DNA from: CBDCLY01 sp965218715 | GTDB taxonomy: Bacteria; Bacteroidota; Bacteroidia; Flavobacteriales_E; Vicingaceae | Direction of reading: 5' to 3' | Length of the DNA: 64,000 nucleotides | NCBI GenBank assembly: GCA_965218715.1 | Contig: CBDCLY010000014.1 | Coordinates: 62,001-126,000, forward strand | Shown here: positions 46,401-54,046 of the stretch, one piece after another | Position numbering within the stretch: position 1 is the stretch's first letter | Layout: the number at the start of each line of letters is the position of its first letter | Notes under the pieces: model-generated | Database searches by the model: none | Told to the model about the DNA's origin: nothing | Seen by the model: the letters and a program-made list of their open reading frames with translations, nothing else | Made by a program: the position numbers and the translations under genes

Positions 46401-46770
46401 CGTAAGAATTCGCTGCAGATTGTCTGTTCAAGGAACACCACAAGCATGTGGTACTTTTGATGGAGAAGTGGAAGATTATTTAGGAGTAATAAAAGATGGA
46501 ACCACGGGAATTGCCAAACAAGTTGGAATAGTAGAGAAGGCAGGCCTTTTTCCAAATCCAAACGATGGAAATTTTCAATTAAGACTTGAAAAGAATGTCA
46601 ATTTTTCTTCCATTCAAATTCACGATATTTCAGGAAGGTTGGTATTTCAGAAGAGAACAAACCTTATTGATGGGAGTCAGATCGATAGTCAATTGGAATC
46701 GGGAATCTATTTAGTCCGATTAATCGGAGTGAAGAAGAATGAAGAGTTTAAGCTGATTGTTCGTGATTAG
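43468..46770 (+). CDS. T9SS-type secreted beta-propeller protein (Sortilin/BNR-like repeats)
   Basis: An 1100-residue secreted protein. Signal peptide ~1-19; residues ~110-770 hold many Asp-box/BNR repeats (SADGGLTW, SSDNGVTW, TNDGGQNW, TNNGGNTW) of VPS10/sortilin-like propellers; a GEVEDY segment lies near residue 1000; the end (FPNPNDGNF ... GIYLVRL ... KLIVRD) is a type A T9SS C-terminal sorting signal. It should be exported by the type IX system and anchored or released at the surface. No catalytic residues can be assigned, so binding or adhesion is as likely as hydrolysis. Its end overlaps a convergent gene by 23 bp. Confidence 0.88.
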   Translation: MKNLISLVFIIFSVVLSAQTVHTYQSKDYKAAMQDKSINFYEVVRLAESHFESIDKSKKGSGYKPFQRWKVLNEYKYYPSGERSQIDPAFVEKEYQSFQRKNKVQKNLHNGEWEELGPRRIDSISGHYAAGLGRVEDLYVDPLDSNVIYVGSRSGGFWFTNDGGQNWTVSTDTLVATGVNTFDVSPSNSDSILINVRNPQNGHSHGIYQSADGGLTWTLTPFNHQNLGLGGLGSYFQVLDIKYHPRIKDLVFVGTSNGIYRSTNNLQNWTLVGNSLDATQISFHPTNDSIIYLYDNYFWVNSKNIIQRSTDFGLTYSPSNFIQGNNNRRNAWISVSPDCPDCVYFATDNGVWKSTDKGINFQFLSNSPESCRAFAVSDIDTSNMVYGYVDLDASTDGGNTFINRTRWSLGNTNGAGSGHQASYRNSSNYIHADLRNAIAVNGVFYVATDGFVSKSSDNGVTWTNLGEGLGIRENYNLGVSQSNYHRTISGSQDNGTSINTEKGWLEFYGADGMEGFIHPLNDDWMIGSFQYGGRRLTTNGGQSSSGNNPSGSSNAYWIAPMALDPNNQMNYYDFRSSVYLKENFNGPSTVLGSPTSFTGDIEHAAIANNNSKIMYVSQDRFIDKSIDGGKTFVNVKRTLPNYSITDIAIDPNNDDVVVVTYARYQQDNQKVFMTNNGGNTWTNITANLGNMPINSVVIDHSPQSNIYLGAELGIYTKAMNGTNWVLHSNGFPNVSTRELDIHYGSNTLRAATWGRGLWEVALAGRNSFPAIVQARINSTPSLSAPKTKTRQFPEAEISYSGNLSSVYVEWSQDTNLLSNSIPMSNTKDSTWKSTMPLPNGPDSSHIFFRIVAVGANQDTSKSYRYMYELRPYEVCAASGLQSSVLHIINASINNVSTTTTNDVYSLDTVNLVDLYLDSSYSANLTASFVFQGNDFGVWIDFNSDGEFSANEMVLNAVNNGVNATQTFTVPNNAFVGDTVRIRCRLSVQGTPQACGTFDGEVEDYLGVIKDGTTGIAKQVGIVEKAGLFPNPNDGNFQLRLEKNVNFSSIQIHDISGRLVFQKRTNLIDGSQIDSQLESGIYLVRLIGVKKNEEFKLIVRD

Positions 46771-47170
46771 TTGAATTAGGCTTTAAATCTTCCAATCGCT
46801 TGATTAGTTCTTTTTGTTGTTCTTCTTCCATGTTTTGAAGAGCAATGACCAACTCCGTCTTATCAGTAGTGATGATTAAGTCACCAGCAAAATTTTTTAT
46901 GCTGCTGATGTCTTTAAATAGCACTTTTCTTGGAAAAGGGTCTTGTTTAATTATAGCTTCACCATTTAAAATCACAAAAGGTCTAAATCGCTCTGCAAGG
47001 ATTAGCATGAGATAAACTAGTCCCATGATCAGATAAAAGTTGTTAACTCCGCTTTCTCTATCCCAGTAATACGAGAGAAAACACAAAGCAAACCAAAGAA
47101 TTGCAAAAAGTAAGTGAACGTGAATTTTTGATTTTTTTACCGGAATTTTTAGATGGATTGTATCCTTCAT
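46748..47170 (-). CDS. Two-helix membrane protein with PH-like domain, unknown
   Basis: A 140-residue protein with two adjacent transmembrane helices (about residues 18-58), then a small beta-rich domain (VILNGEAIIKQDPFPRKVLF ... DLIITTDKTELVIAL) that resembles bacterial PH-like domains, and a C-terminal amphipathic helix. The assignment is tentative. It lies 12 bp downstream of the RNA helicase gene. Confidence 0.65.
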   Translation of the reverse strand: MKDTIHLKIPVKKSKIHVHLLFAILWFALCFLSYYWDRESGVNNFYLIMGLVYLMLILAERFRPFVILNGEAIIKQDPFPRKVLFKDISSIKNFAGDLIITTDKTELVIALQNMEEEQQKELIKRLEDLKPNSTNHEQSA

Positions 47171-47182
47171 GATTAGGACCTT

Positions 47183-48451
47183 CTAGTTCCTCCTTCTATT
47201 GTTGTTTCCAAAACCACCTTGTTTCTTCTTTCTATTTTCAAAAAATTCTTGACGTTTTTTTCTCTTTTCCTTCTCAAACTCCTTTTTTTCCGCATTATTC
47301 ATTGGACGGTCTGTTTGAGGGAAAGGGTGATTTGTAACTTCCTCTATTTTCTGTTTGATCAATTTCTCAATGTCTTTGATGTAAGCGTTTTCTTCGGCAT
47401 CACAAATAGAAATGGAAACGCCTTCCTCGCCAGCTCTTCCACATCGTCCAATACGATGAACATATGTTTCTGATTCATTCGGGATGTCATAATTGATCAC
47501 ATGCCTTAATTTATCTATATCAATTCCTCTTGCTGCAATGTCTGTGGCCACCAAAACCCGAATGTCTCCAGATTTAAAATCATTTAAAGCACGCTGCCTT
47601 TGGTTTTGTCCCTTATTGCCATGAATGGCTGCACACTTGATTTTTTTCTTTTGAAGATTTCTTACAATACGGTCTGCTCCATGCTTGGTTCTTGAGAACA
47701 GTAGGACCTGCTCAAGCTCTGGATTCTTTAATAAATAGAGTAATAGATCGTTCTTTTTGTTTTTATTGGTTTTATACAATGATTGTTGTATCGTTTCTGC
47801 AGTAGAAGAAACAGGATTAACTGCAACTTTTCTAGGTTGATGCAATATCTGCTGTGAGAGTTTAAGAATGTTCGGCGGCATGGTTGCGGAAAAGAAAAGG
47901 GATTGCCTTTTCGAAGGTAATTTTGCCAATATCTTGTTAATGTCGTGAATGAACCCCATGTCCAGCATACGATCTGCTTCATCGAGTACAAAATATTTGA
48001 TGTCCTTTAAACTAATGAAGCCTTGGTTCATTAGATCCAATAAACGACCAGGAGTAGCAATAAGAATATCAATTCCTCCTTTTAATGCATTGGTTTGTCT
48101 GTTTTGATTAACTCCACCAAAAATTACCGTATTCCACAATGTTGTATACTTTCCATAGGCCGTAAAGCTTTCACCAATTTGAATGGCTAATTCTCTAGTA
48201 GGGGTAACAATCAATGCTTTTATTTTTCTTTTTCCGTGCTGGTGGTCATGTTTTCCACTACTTAAATGATGTAAAATTGGTAGAGCAAATGCAGCTGTTT
48301 TACCTGTGCCCGTTTGGGCGCTTCCTAAAACATCATGGCCGTCTAACAATAGCGGAATAGATTGTTCTTGAATTGCAGTTGGGTTTTGGTAGTTTTCTTC
48401 GTTTAAAGCTTTTAAAAGCTCAGGAAGAAGGTTTAAATCAGAAAAAGTCAT
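47183..48451 (-). CDS. DEAD-box RNA helicase, RhlE-like
   Basis: A 422-residue helicase from the ATG at 48451 (the frame extends to 48541, but the extra 30 residues are not family-like). The Q-motif region NPTAIQEQSIP, motif I AQTGTGKT, Ia PTRELA, TPGR, DEAD (DEADRMLDMGF), SAT, and motif VI HRIGRCGRAG are all intact. A basic, Arg/Asn/Gly-rich tail follows residue ~395, typical for cold-response RhlE/CsdA-like helicases. It acts on RNA structure during decay or ribosome assembly. Confidence 0.93.
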   Translation of the reverse strand: MTFSDLNLLPELLKALNEENYQNPTAIQEQSIPLLLDGHDVLGSAQTGTGKTAAFALPILHHLSSGKHDHQHGKRKIKALIVTPTRELAIQIGESFTAYGKYTTLWNTVIFGGVNQNRQTNALKGGIDILIATPGRLLDLMNQGFISLKDIKYFVLDEADRMLDMGFIHDINKILAKLPSKRQSLFFSATMPPNILKLSQQILHQPRKVAVNPVSSTAETIQQSLYKTNKNKKNDLLLYLLKNPELEQVLLFSRTKHGADRIVRNLQKKKIKCAAIHGNKGQNQRQRALNDFKSGDIRVLVATDIAARGIDIDKLRHVINYDIPNESETYVHRIGRCGRAGEEGVSISICDAEENAYIKDIEKLIKQKIEEVTNHPFPQTDRPMNNAEKKEFEKEKRKKRQEFFENRKKKQGGFGNNNRRRN

Positions 48452-48524
48452 GTGTAATTTGAATCGTGATCTGCCAATTGGCAAGGGATTGAGTGTGCAA
48501 AGGTAAATAAATGGATTGCAATAA

Positions 48525-48872
48525 CTAGGCTTTGCGAACAAATTCAGACTTTAAACCCATGGCACCAAAACCATCAATCTTACAGGCAATGTCATGATCT
48601 TCATCCACTAAACGAATGTTTTTAACCTTAGTTCCAGCCTTTACAGGTTTAGGTGCGCCCTTTACTGGTAGGTCTTTTATAACGATAACTGTATCTCGTG
48701 TTTGTAAGGGATTTCCATTAGCATCAAGAACTGCAGAGGATACAGCTTCTTGAGCTTCTTTTTCCTTGGGATTCCATTCTAGACTGCATTCTGGACAAGC
48801 ATATTTATTCTCTTGCAGAAAATAACCATAGGGGGACTTGCATTGCGGACAAGGAATTAAGTCTTCTGACAT
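48525..48872 (-). CDS. Zinc-ribbon protein of the PhnA/YjdM family
   Basis: A 115-residue protein with an N-terminal zinc ribbon (CPQCKSPYGY ... YACPECSLEW) and a C-terminal PhnA domain with DANGNPLQTRDTVIVIKDLPVKG. The family was named for alkylphosphonate genes, but most members have no proven phosphonate role. It is a likely cytosolic protein, 4 bp downstream of the preceding membrane gene. Confidence 0.9.
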   Translation of the reverse strand: MSEDLIPCPQCKSPYGYFLQENKYACPECSLEWNPKEKEAQEAVSSAVLDANGNPLQTRDTVIVIKDLPVKGAPKPVKAGTKVKNIRLVDEDHDIACKIDGFGAMGLKSEFVRKA

Positions 48873-48876
48873 TTAG

Positions 48877-49302
48877 CTATTGCTTCTTGGATCTTAAATT
48901 CGCTGCAATTTTTCCACCAATCCATGCAGTTGGCAAATAAGCAAGAATTAAATCGAGTCCTGTAAACCACATAGGTGCTGGGATTAAAAAACTAACAGTG
49001 ATTCCTCCTATTAAGAATAGTAAACCAATTCCCAAGGCAAATTTCATGTGATGACTTGCTGCCACCAATCCTGCAATCATTCCTCCTACAAGTGTGCCCA
49101 AAGCATGAGCCAAGAATGGAAAAATAAAATACTCAGCGCTTAAGCTTGGCATAATCTCAGCCATTGCTTCCATGTTGTTAGGGTCTAATCCTTCAACAGG
49201 AAGAATTGCATGACCTGCCATAACCAATCCCATATTAACAGCACTTCCGCCAGCCCATCCTAATATAACGGCCAGAATATTTCTTAAAACTATTTTCAAC
49301 AT
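48877..49302 (-). CDS. Small integral membrane protein, unknown
   Basis: A 141-residue protein from the ATG at 49302 (MLKIVLRN; the 16-residue longer frame starts upstream). Four transmembrane helices with small-residue packing (GWAGGSAVNMG, ALGTLVGGMIAGLVAASHHMK) are visible. The pattern resembles conserved Bacteroidota membrane proteins of unknown role. It is transcribed with the PhnA-like gene. Confidence 0.7.
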   Translation of the reverse strand: MLKIVLRNILAVILGWAGGSAVNMGLVMAGHAILPVEGLDPNNMEAMAEIMPSLSAEYFIFPFLAHALGTLVGGMIAGLVAASHHMKFALGIGLLFLIGGITVSFLIPAPMWFTGLDLILAYLPTAWIGGKIAANLRSKKQ

Positions 49303-49420
49303 AATTGTTTTGTTTGAGGCAGAAAGGTAGTGAAATTTGATAATAAACAAAGATGAGGATTATTCAATTTAGATTATTTCAAAAAAGCATTTTCATTAAT
49401 AGTAAATTGCATTCCTTAAT

Positions 49421-50815
49421 ATGATCAACATGAAAAAGATATATTTTTTAGTATTTGCTTCACTTCTAAGCTATTCCTCTATTGCGCAAGTAGAAGACTC
49501 CTTGCAGATTAGAAAAATTTTTGATGAAGCTTTGGTGAAAGGGCATGCTTACGAGAATTTAAGGTCGCTGTGTAAAGATGTTGGAGCTAGGTTGAGTGGT
49601 TCTCCTGCAGCAGATAAAGCCGTAGAATGGGCTAAAAATCTGTTGGAATCCTATGAGTTTGACAAAGTATATCTAATGCCAGTAGAAGTTCCCAATTGGA
49701 AGCGGGGTGATGTAGAAAAAGCTGGTTTTAATGGAAAAGCGATGAGCATAAAAACTTTAGGAGGTTCAGTTTCGTCAAATGGCAGGATTGAAGGAGAGGT
49801 AATTGAAGTTCAAAATTTCGAGGAACTAGAAGAACTTGGTGAAGACCAAATAAAAGGAAAAATTGTATTCTACAATAGAGCTTTAGACCGCTCTTTGATA
49901 AGCACCGGATCTGCTTATGGTGGATGTGTCAATCAAAGATGGGCAGGAGCGAGCAAAGCCTCTAAGTATGGTGCAATTGCTGTTTTTGTTCGGTCTTTGA
50001 GTCATCATCAAGATAAACATGCCCATACTGGATCCATGTCATATGAAGATGGAGTAGTAAAAATACCAGCGGTGGCACTAAGCATAATCGACGCAGATTT
50101 GTTAAGTAAATCCCTCAAGGAAAATAAGTCAACAAAAGCCTACCTAGAGATCAATTCGGAGACTTTACCAGATAAAACCTCATACAATGTAATTGCAGAA
50201 ATTAAAGGGACGGAAGAGGCAGATAAGATCATCACCTTTGGTGGACATTTAGATTCATGGGACGTTGGTGAAGGAGCTCATGATGATGGCGCAGGCGTGG
50301 TGCATTCTATTGAAGCCTTGAGAATTTTAAAAGAATTAAACTATCAACCAAGGTATACTTTGAGGTGTGTTCTATTCATGAATGAGGAGAATGGCAATAG
50401 AGGTGGGAAAACCTACGCTGCAGTTGCTAAAGAAAAAGGTGAGCAACACATTGCAGCGCTTGAAAGTGATGCCGGTGGTTTTGTTCCAAGAGGATTCACT
50501 TTAGATGGAAGCCCAGAACAAGTTGAACAAATGCAATCTTGGGCACATTTGTTAAAACCATACAAATTGCACATTTTGGATAAGGGTTGGGGTGGAGTAG
50601 ACATAGGACCTCTGAAGGAACAAATGGTGCCATTAATTGGATTGAGACCTGATGATCAGCGTTATTTCGATCATCACCATTCAGATACTGATGTTTTCGA
50701 AAATGTGCACCGAAGAGAATTGGAACTTGGCGCTGCCTCCTTTGCTTCAATGATATATCTAATCGACATGCATGGATTGGGTGAGCAGTTTCAAGCCAAA
50801 ATTCCAGAAGAATAG
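49421..50815 (+). CDS. M28-family zinc aminopeptidase/carboxypeptidase
   Basis: A 464-residue exported protein; either ATG 49421 or ATG 49430 (MKKIYFLVF) could be the start, the latter giving a cleaner signal peptide. A PA-like insert (~130-240) precedes the peptidase core with its zinc ligands: GGHLDSWDVG (His, Asp), HDDGAG, MNEENG (Glu), ESDAGG (Asp) and HHHSDTD (His). It cleaves peptides in the periplasm or outside the cell. Together with DPP III, DPP IV and POT genes it suggests protein-based nutrition. Confidence 0.9.
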   Translation: MINMKKIYFLVFASLLSYSSIAQVEDSLQIRKIFDEALVKGHAYENLRSLCKDVGARLSGSPAADKAVEWAKNLLESYEFDKVYLMPVEVPNWKRGDVEKAGFNGKAMSIKTLGGSVSSNGRIEGEVIEVQNFEELEELGEDQIKGKIVFYNRALDRSLISTGSAYGGCVNQRWAGASKASKYGAIAVFVRSLSHHQDKHAHTGSMSYEDGVVKIPAVALSIIDADLLSKSLKENKSTKAYLEINSETLPDKTSYNVIAEIKGTEEADKIITFGGHLDSWDVGEGAHDDGAGVVHSIEALRILKELNYQPRYTLRCVLFMNEENGNRGGKTYAAVAKEKGEQHIAALESDAGGFVPRGFTLDGSPEQVEQMQSWAHLLKPYKLHILDKGWGGVDIGPLKEQMVPLIGLRPDDQRYFDHHHSDTDVFENVHRRELELGAASFASMIYLIDMHGLGEQFQAKIPEE

Positions 50816-50863
50816 TAAAATAAGATTTTGTATCTCCTCTTTACCTAGCTGATGATGATCGAT

Positions 50864-51277
50864 CTACTCGAACTTGATCATCCAAGAGTACTCCACAATA
50901 ACTTTCCTATCCCTTTGCATTCCTGGAGAAAACTTGGGCATTTCTTTAACATAAACCAATGCAAGACTATCTAAACGCGGAGAAATTCCTTTTTTAACAA
51001 CTGCCCAAGGGACATGACCAGAAGTATCAACAAATGCAGTTACATATACTTTTCCCTCCAAAGCCAAAGATTCTTGTTGAACCCTACCTTTAAAATACTC
51101 AGCAATGGCTTGATCAGATGATTGTTTATCTGTTGATCCATTGAAGAGTGGCATTTCTTCAACAAGATAAAACACTTCCTCGTTCTGAATTTTAGATTTC
51201 TTTTGTGCTAAGCAATCCGATACTGATGAAATCATCAGTATTAACAATAGGCATTGATATTTTAACAATTTATTCAA
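50864..51277 (-). CDS. Small TonB-C domain protein
   Basis: A 137-residue protein with a signal-like N-terminus (1-24) and a TonB C-terminal fold: EEMPLFNGS, VYVTAFVDTSGHV, and KFSPGMQRDRKVIVEYSW. It lacks the Pro-rich periplasmic spacer of true TonB, so it may be exported and modulate rather than energise. It begins with a TTG at 51277 that overlaps the serine hydrolase stop by 8 bp (TTGAATAA), implying coupled translation. Confidence 0.78.
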   Translation of the reverse strand: MNKLLKYQCLLLILMISSVSDCLAQKKSKIQNEEVFYLVEEMPLFNGSTDKQSSDQAIAEYFKGRVQQESLALEGKVYVTAFVDTSGHVPWAVVKKGISPRLDSLALVYVKEMPKFSPGMQRDRKVIVEYSWMIKFE

Positions 51278-53060
51278 CTTTTTCGAATTTCACATTCCCA
51301 AAAATTATGAAACTGATCGCTTTAGAATCTTCGGTATTAAAATTAAGTTTTTCTCCATCTTCTGGATTAACGAATTGATCTTTTTTTACTGGAACCATCC
51401 GGTATTGATAATCTCGGTCAATACCATTCAATTCTCCGTCTTTTTCAATGACCTCAATGTACCAATCCTTTCTATTCTCTTCTTTTGGTCTAATCGCCTT
51501 ATATCTGCCAATTAATGGACGCAGATTCTCAATAGCTTCCTGATAAACAAGGTCCGACTTTTTATGCCCCAATTTTTCCATTTGTTGGATTGCATTATCA
51601 TTTCCAGGATTTATTTCTAAGGATTTTTTGAAATTGAGGGCAGCCTTTGCAGTATCTCCCGATTCTAGCAATGCTTCGCCATAACTGTCATATACATTAA
51701 AGGAGTAAGGAAATGATTGAGTATTCAATGCAAAAACTGCTTTAGCTGCTTCTATTTGCCCATCTTTCAAAAATTGATACCCGGTTAAGTTCATTTCGTC
51801 TTCATCTAGGTAATGATCATATCCAACCCTAGCCTTCTCATAATCTATAAGCGCTTGTTCTAATCCATTTTCACTGATATTGGTGACAAGTGTTTTTGCT
51901 AATGATTTCTTAGGGGTTTCATAGTCCTCACCATTCAAAATGCCTGCAATTCCTATAGAAATTCTGTTCAATCGAACTCTTCCCGTATTGTTTAAAAGTA
52001 TGATGCATTGTTCTTGACTAGGTATACGAACAATTAAACTATTGAAGCCATCAATATTACCTGAATGTTGAATCGCTTTCACTGTTTTATTGGTATTTCC
52101 TAAAGGCAAGTCAACAATGAACCAGCCATATCCATAATGACCATTGTGGGTTGGTATTTGATTCTCAAACATTAATTCCCTAGAATTTTTGTTCAAAATT
52201 TGGTCTGTATATAATGCTTGATTCCATTTGTTTAAATCTTCTACGCTCGAATACATTGATCCTGCTGAGAATGGAACCGACATGTTAATGTAATCCGCTT
52301 GGCTCAACTGGCCCAATTCACTGGTATATCCGCTTGCAATGTTTTTAAGTACAGATTTACTGTCTTCCATTCCAGAACTATTCATTTCCAAGGGATTTAA
52401 GATCTGCTCTTTTAAATATTCAACATAACTTTTCCCACTAATCTGTTCAATAATGTGCCCCAATAATAGATATCCAGAATTGCTATAAGCGAAAGATTCC
52501 CCTGGCTTAAATTCTAAAACTAAACTAGAAAAGGACTCGACTAACTCTTCAACGCTGTGTTCAAAACGTTTAAGGCTGTCTAAATTTTTCTGATTTGGTA
52601 TTCCAGAACTGTGATTAAGCAGGTGATGAATGGTAATTAGACTTCCACTTTCTATCGGATAATTAGGTAAATAGTTGCTAATGGGAGTATTTAAGTCGAG
52701 TTGATCTTCTTCATGTAATCTCAAAATTAGCGCAGCTGTAAATTGCTTTGTGATGGAAGCGATGCGAAATTTTGTGGCTATTGTATTCTCAATGTTCAAC
52801 TCTACATTAGCCAATCCAAAGGCATTTTGGTAAATGATCTCTCCCTTTTCTGCCACCAATATGCTTCCATTGAATTTCCCATGTTGATCGTGCTTGGAGT
52901 AAGCGCTCATCATTTGAGATATCATTTCTACTTTTTTGCTATTGGTCCTAGTTGTTCTACTGCAGCTAATGATGCCTGCGCCAATTGAACAAAAAAGAGC
53001 AAGAGATAAAAGATGGAAACTTTTTATGTGAAAATTCATGTTATTTAGATTTATTTTCAT
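51270..53060 (-). CDS. Serine hydrolase (class C beta-lactamase/PBP4-like) lipoprotein with TPR-like tail
   Basis: From the ATG at 53060 a 596-residue protein; the ATG at 53039 gives a tidier lipoprotein signal (lipobox IISC) and room for a leader. The beta-lactamase-fold domain carries S-x-x-K as SITK (Ser102), Y-x-N as YSN (192-194) and an HSG triad element. Residues ~430-520 look like tetratricopeptide units (GEALLESGDTAKAALNFKKSLEINP). The family includes esterases and DD-peptidases; substrate unknown. It is divergent from the membrane regulator at 53167 and couples to the TonB-C gene. Confidence 0.88.
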   Translation of the reverse strand: MKINLNNMNFHIKSFHLLSLALFCSIGAGIISCSRTTRTNSKKVEMISQMMSAYSKHDQHGKFNGSILVAEKGEIIYQNAFGLANVELNIENTIATKFRIASITKQFTAALILRLHEEDQLDLNTPISNYLPNYPIESGSLITIHHLLNHSSGIPNQKNLDSLKRFEHSVEELVESFSSLVLEFKPGESFAYSNSGYLLLGHIIEQISGKSYVEYLKEQILNPLEMNSSGMEDSKSVLKNIASGYTSELGQLSQADYINMSVPFSAGSMYSSVEDLNKWNQALYTDQILNKNSRELMFENQIPTHNGHYGYGWFIVDLPLGNTNKTVKAIQHSGNIDGFNSLIVRIPSQEQCIILLNNTGRVRLNRISIGIAGILNGEDYETPKKSLAKTLVTNISENGLEQALIDYEKARVGYDHYLDEDEMNLTGYQFLKDGQIEAAKAVFALNTQSFPYSFNVYDSYGEALLESGDTAKAALNFKKSLEINPGNDNAIQQMEKLGHKKSDLVYQEAIENLRPLIGRYKAIRPKEENRKDWYIEVIEKDGELNGIDRDYQYRMVPVKKDQFVNPEDGEKLNFNTEDSKAISFIIFGNVKFEKVE

Positions 53061-53068
53061 CAAAAATA
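53061..53068 (-). promoter_or_regulatory. Candidate -7 element for the serine hydrolase gene
   Basis: On the minus strand 53068 to 53061 reads TATTTTTG, an exact TAnnTTTG element touching the ATG at 53060. This favours translation from the ATG at 53039. No -33 TTG at normal spacing is visible, which would fit an activator-dependent promoter. Confidence 0.45.
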
Positions 53069-53100
53069 TATTTCACCTGGCATTTAAAAGTTTAATCCAA

Positions 53101-53126
53101 TGTAAATTAATGTAAAATGATTTAAA
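53101..53126. promoter_or_regulatory. 10-bp-phased TGTAAA direct repeats, candidate operator
   Basis: TGTAAA at 53101-53106 and 53111-53116, then TTTAAA at 53121-53126, all in the same direction and exactly 10 bp apart. Tandem hexamers with one-helix-turn phasing are the usual binding layout for OmpR-type winged helices. The array lies between the divergent -7 elements of the serine hydrolase (53061-53068) and of the membrane regulator (53155-53162), at about -40 to -65 of both. Confidence 0.5.
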
Positions 53127-53154
53127 ATCGATTTTATTCTTCTTTTCTTTAGGA

Positions 53155-53162
53155 TAGATTTG
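53155..53162 (+). promoter_or_regulatory. Candidate -7 element of the membrane regulator gene
   Basis: TAGATTTG matches TAnnTTTG and ends 4 bp before the ATG at 53167, so the message would be leaderless. No -33 TTG is visible at normal spacing. Confidence 0.45.
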
Positions 53163-53166
53163 TAGC

Positions 53167-54039
53167 ATGACATTGTCAGTAAAAATAAAATACATCCTAA
53201 TTTGTTTGCCTTTGATGATTCAATTTGAATTGAACGCTCAATTGCAAAATGAATATGAAAATGGTCAAGTAAAGGTGGCCATGAGAATGATCGGACATCA
53301 ACTACTGTTAAGTGCAGGAGACAGCACCTCTAGAGTATTAGCAATTGAAAAAGAGAAAGAATCTTATCTCATTAGCTTTGAGTTAGGCCTGTCGATTGTC
53401 CCTGATGAACTAATACAAGTAAGCGACAGTGTAATTGCACTTAGCTTATTAAACAGTTCTTACCTGGTTGAAGTTCTTTCTTGTGAGGAAGGAAAGGTAG
53501 AGTACAGTTATACGAAAGAAATTCCTATTGAGACTTCTATGGTGGCCTGTTCTGGTAGGTTATTGGACTCTGCGTGTTATCAAATAAAAATTACGTTTCC
53601 TACAGTTGTAAAAACAAGGTTAAAGCGGAAAGATGATTTAAGTGAATTGGGTTACTTTATACCACTCATTTTAATTTTAAGCTTCCTGACCTATTTTTTT
53701 CAAAAGAATAGGATTCGTCTCAACTTGAATCAATTCATTTCTGTTGGCAATTACCGTTTTGATAAAATTAACATGCAGCTTTTATTGGGAAAAGAAATCG
53801 AAGACTTAAGCAGCAAAGAGGCTGACCTTTTATCATTATTGGTAGATTCTGCCAATTCAACATTAGACCGTGATCACATTTTAAATGTAGTTTGGAAAGA
53901 CGAGGGAGATTATGTTGGAAGAACATTAGATGTTTTCATTTCAAAACTGAGGAAAAAATTAGAAAATGATCCTGAAGTGAAAATTGTAAACATTCGTGGC
54001 GTTGGCTACAAAATGATTTTAAAGGATCATGGCTTTTAA
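53167..54039 (+). CDS. Membrane-anchored winged-helix transcriptional regulator (C-terminal OmpR-type domain, no receiver)
   Basis: A 290-residue protein with a signal-like N-terminus (5-24), an extracytoplasmic domain of ~130 residues with three cysteines (106, 128, 137), a transmembrane helix (161-178) and a C-terminal OmpR-type winged helix (188-287; LSSKEADLLSLL, GRTLDVFISKLRKKL, NIRGVGYKM). There is no receiver domain. This is ToxR/CadC logic with the order of domains reversed. It is divergent from the serine hydrolase across a 106-bp region with phased repeats. The signal sensed is unknown. Confidence 0.85.
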   Translation: MTLSVKIKYILICLPLMIQFELNAQLQNEYENGQVKVAMRMIGHQLLLSAGDSTSRVLAIEKEKESYLISFELGLSIVPDELIQVSDSVIALSLLNSSYLVEVLSCEEGKVEYSYTKEIPIETSMVACSGRLLDSACYQIKITFPTVVKTRLKRKDDLSELGYFIPLILILSFLTYFFQKNRIRLNLNQFISVGNYRFDKINMQLLLGKEIEDLSSKEADLLSLLVDSANSTLDRDHILNVVWKDEGDYVGRTLDVFISKLRKKLENDPEVKIVNIRGVGYKMILKDHGF

Positions 54040-54046
54040 GCCCATT

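Noticed and set aside
53039..53166. Possible additional -33 TTG for the serine hydrolase promoter
   Set aside because: The only upstream TTG on that strand is 29 bases from the -7 element, too far for a standard promoter.
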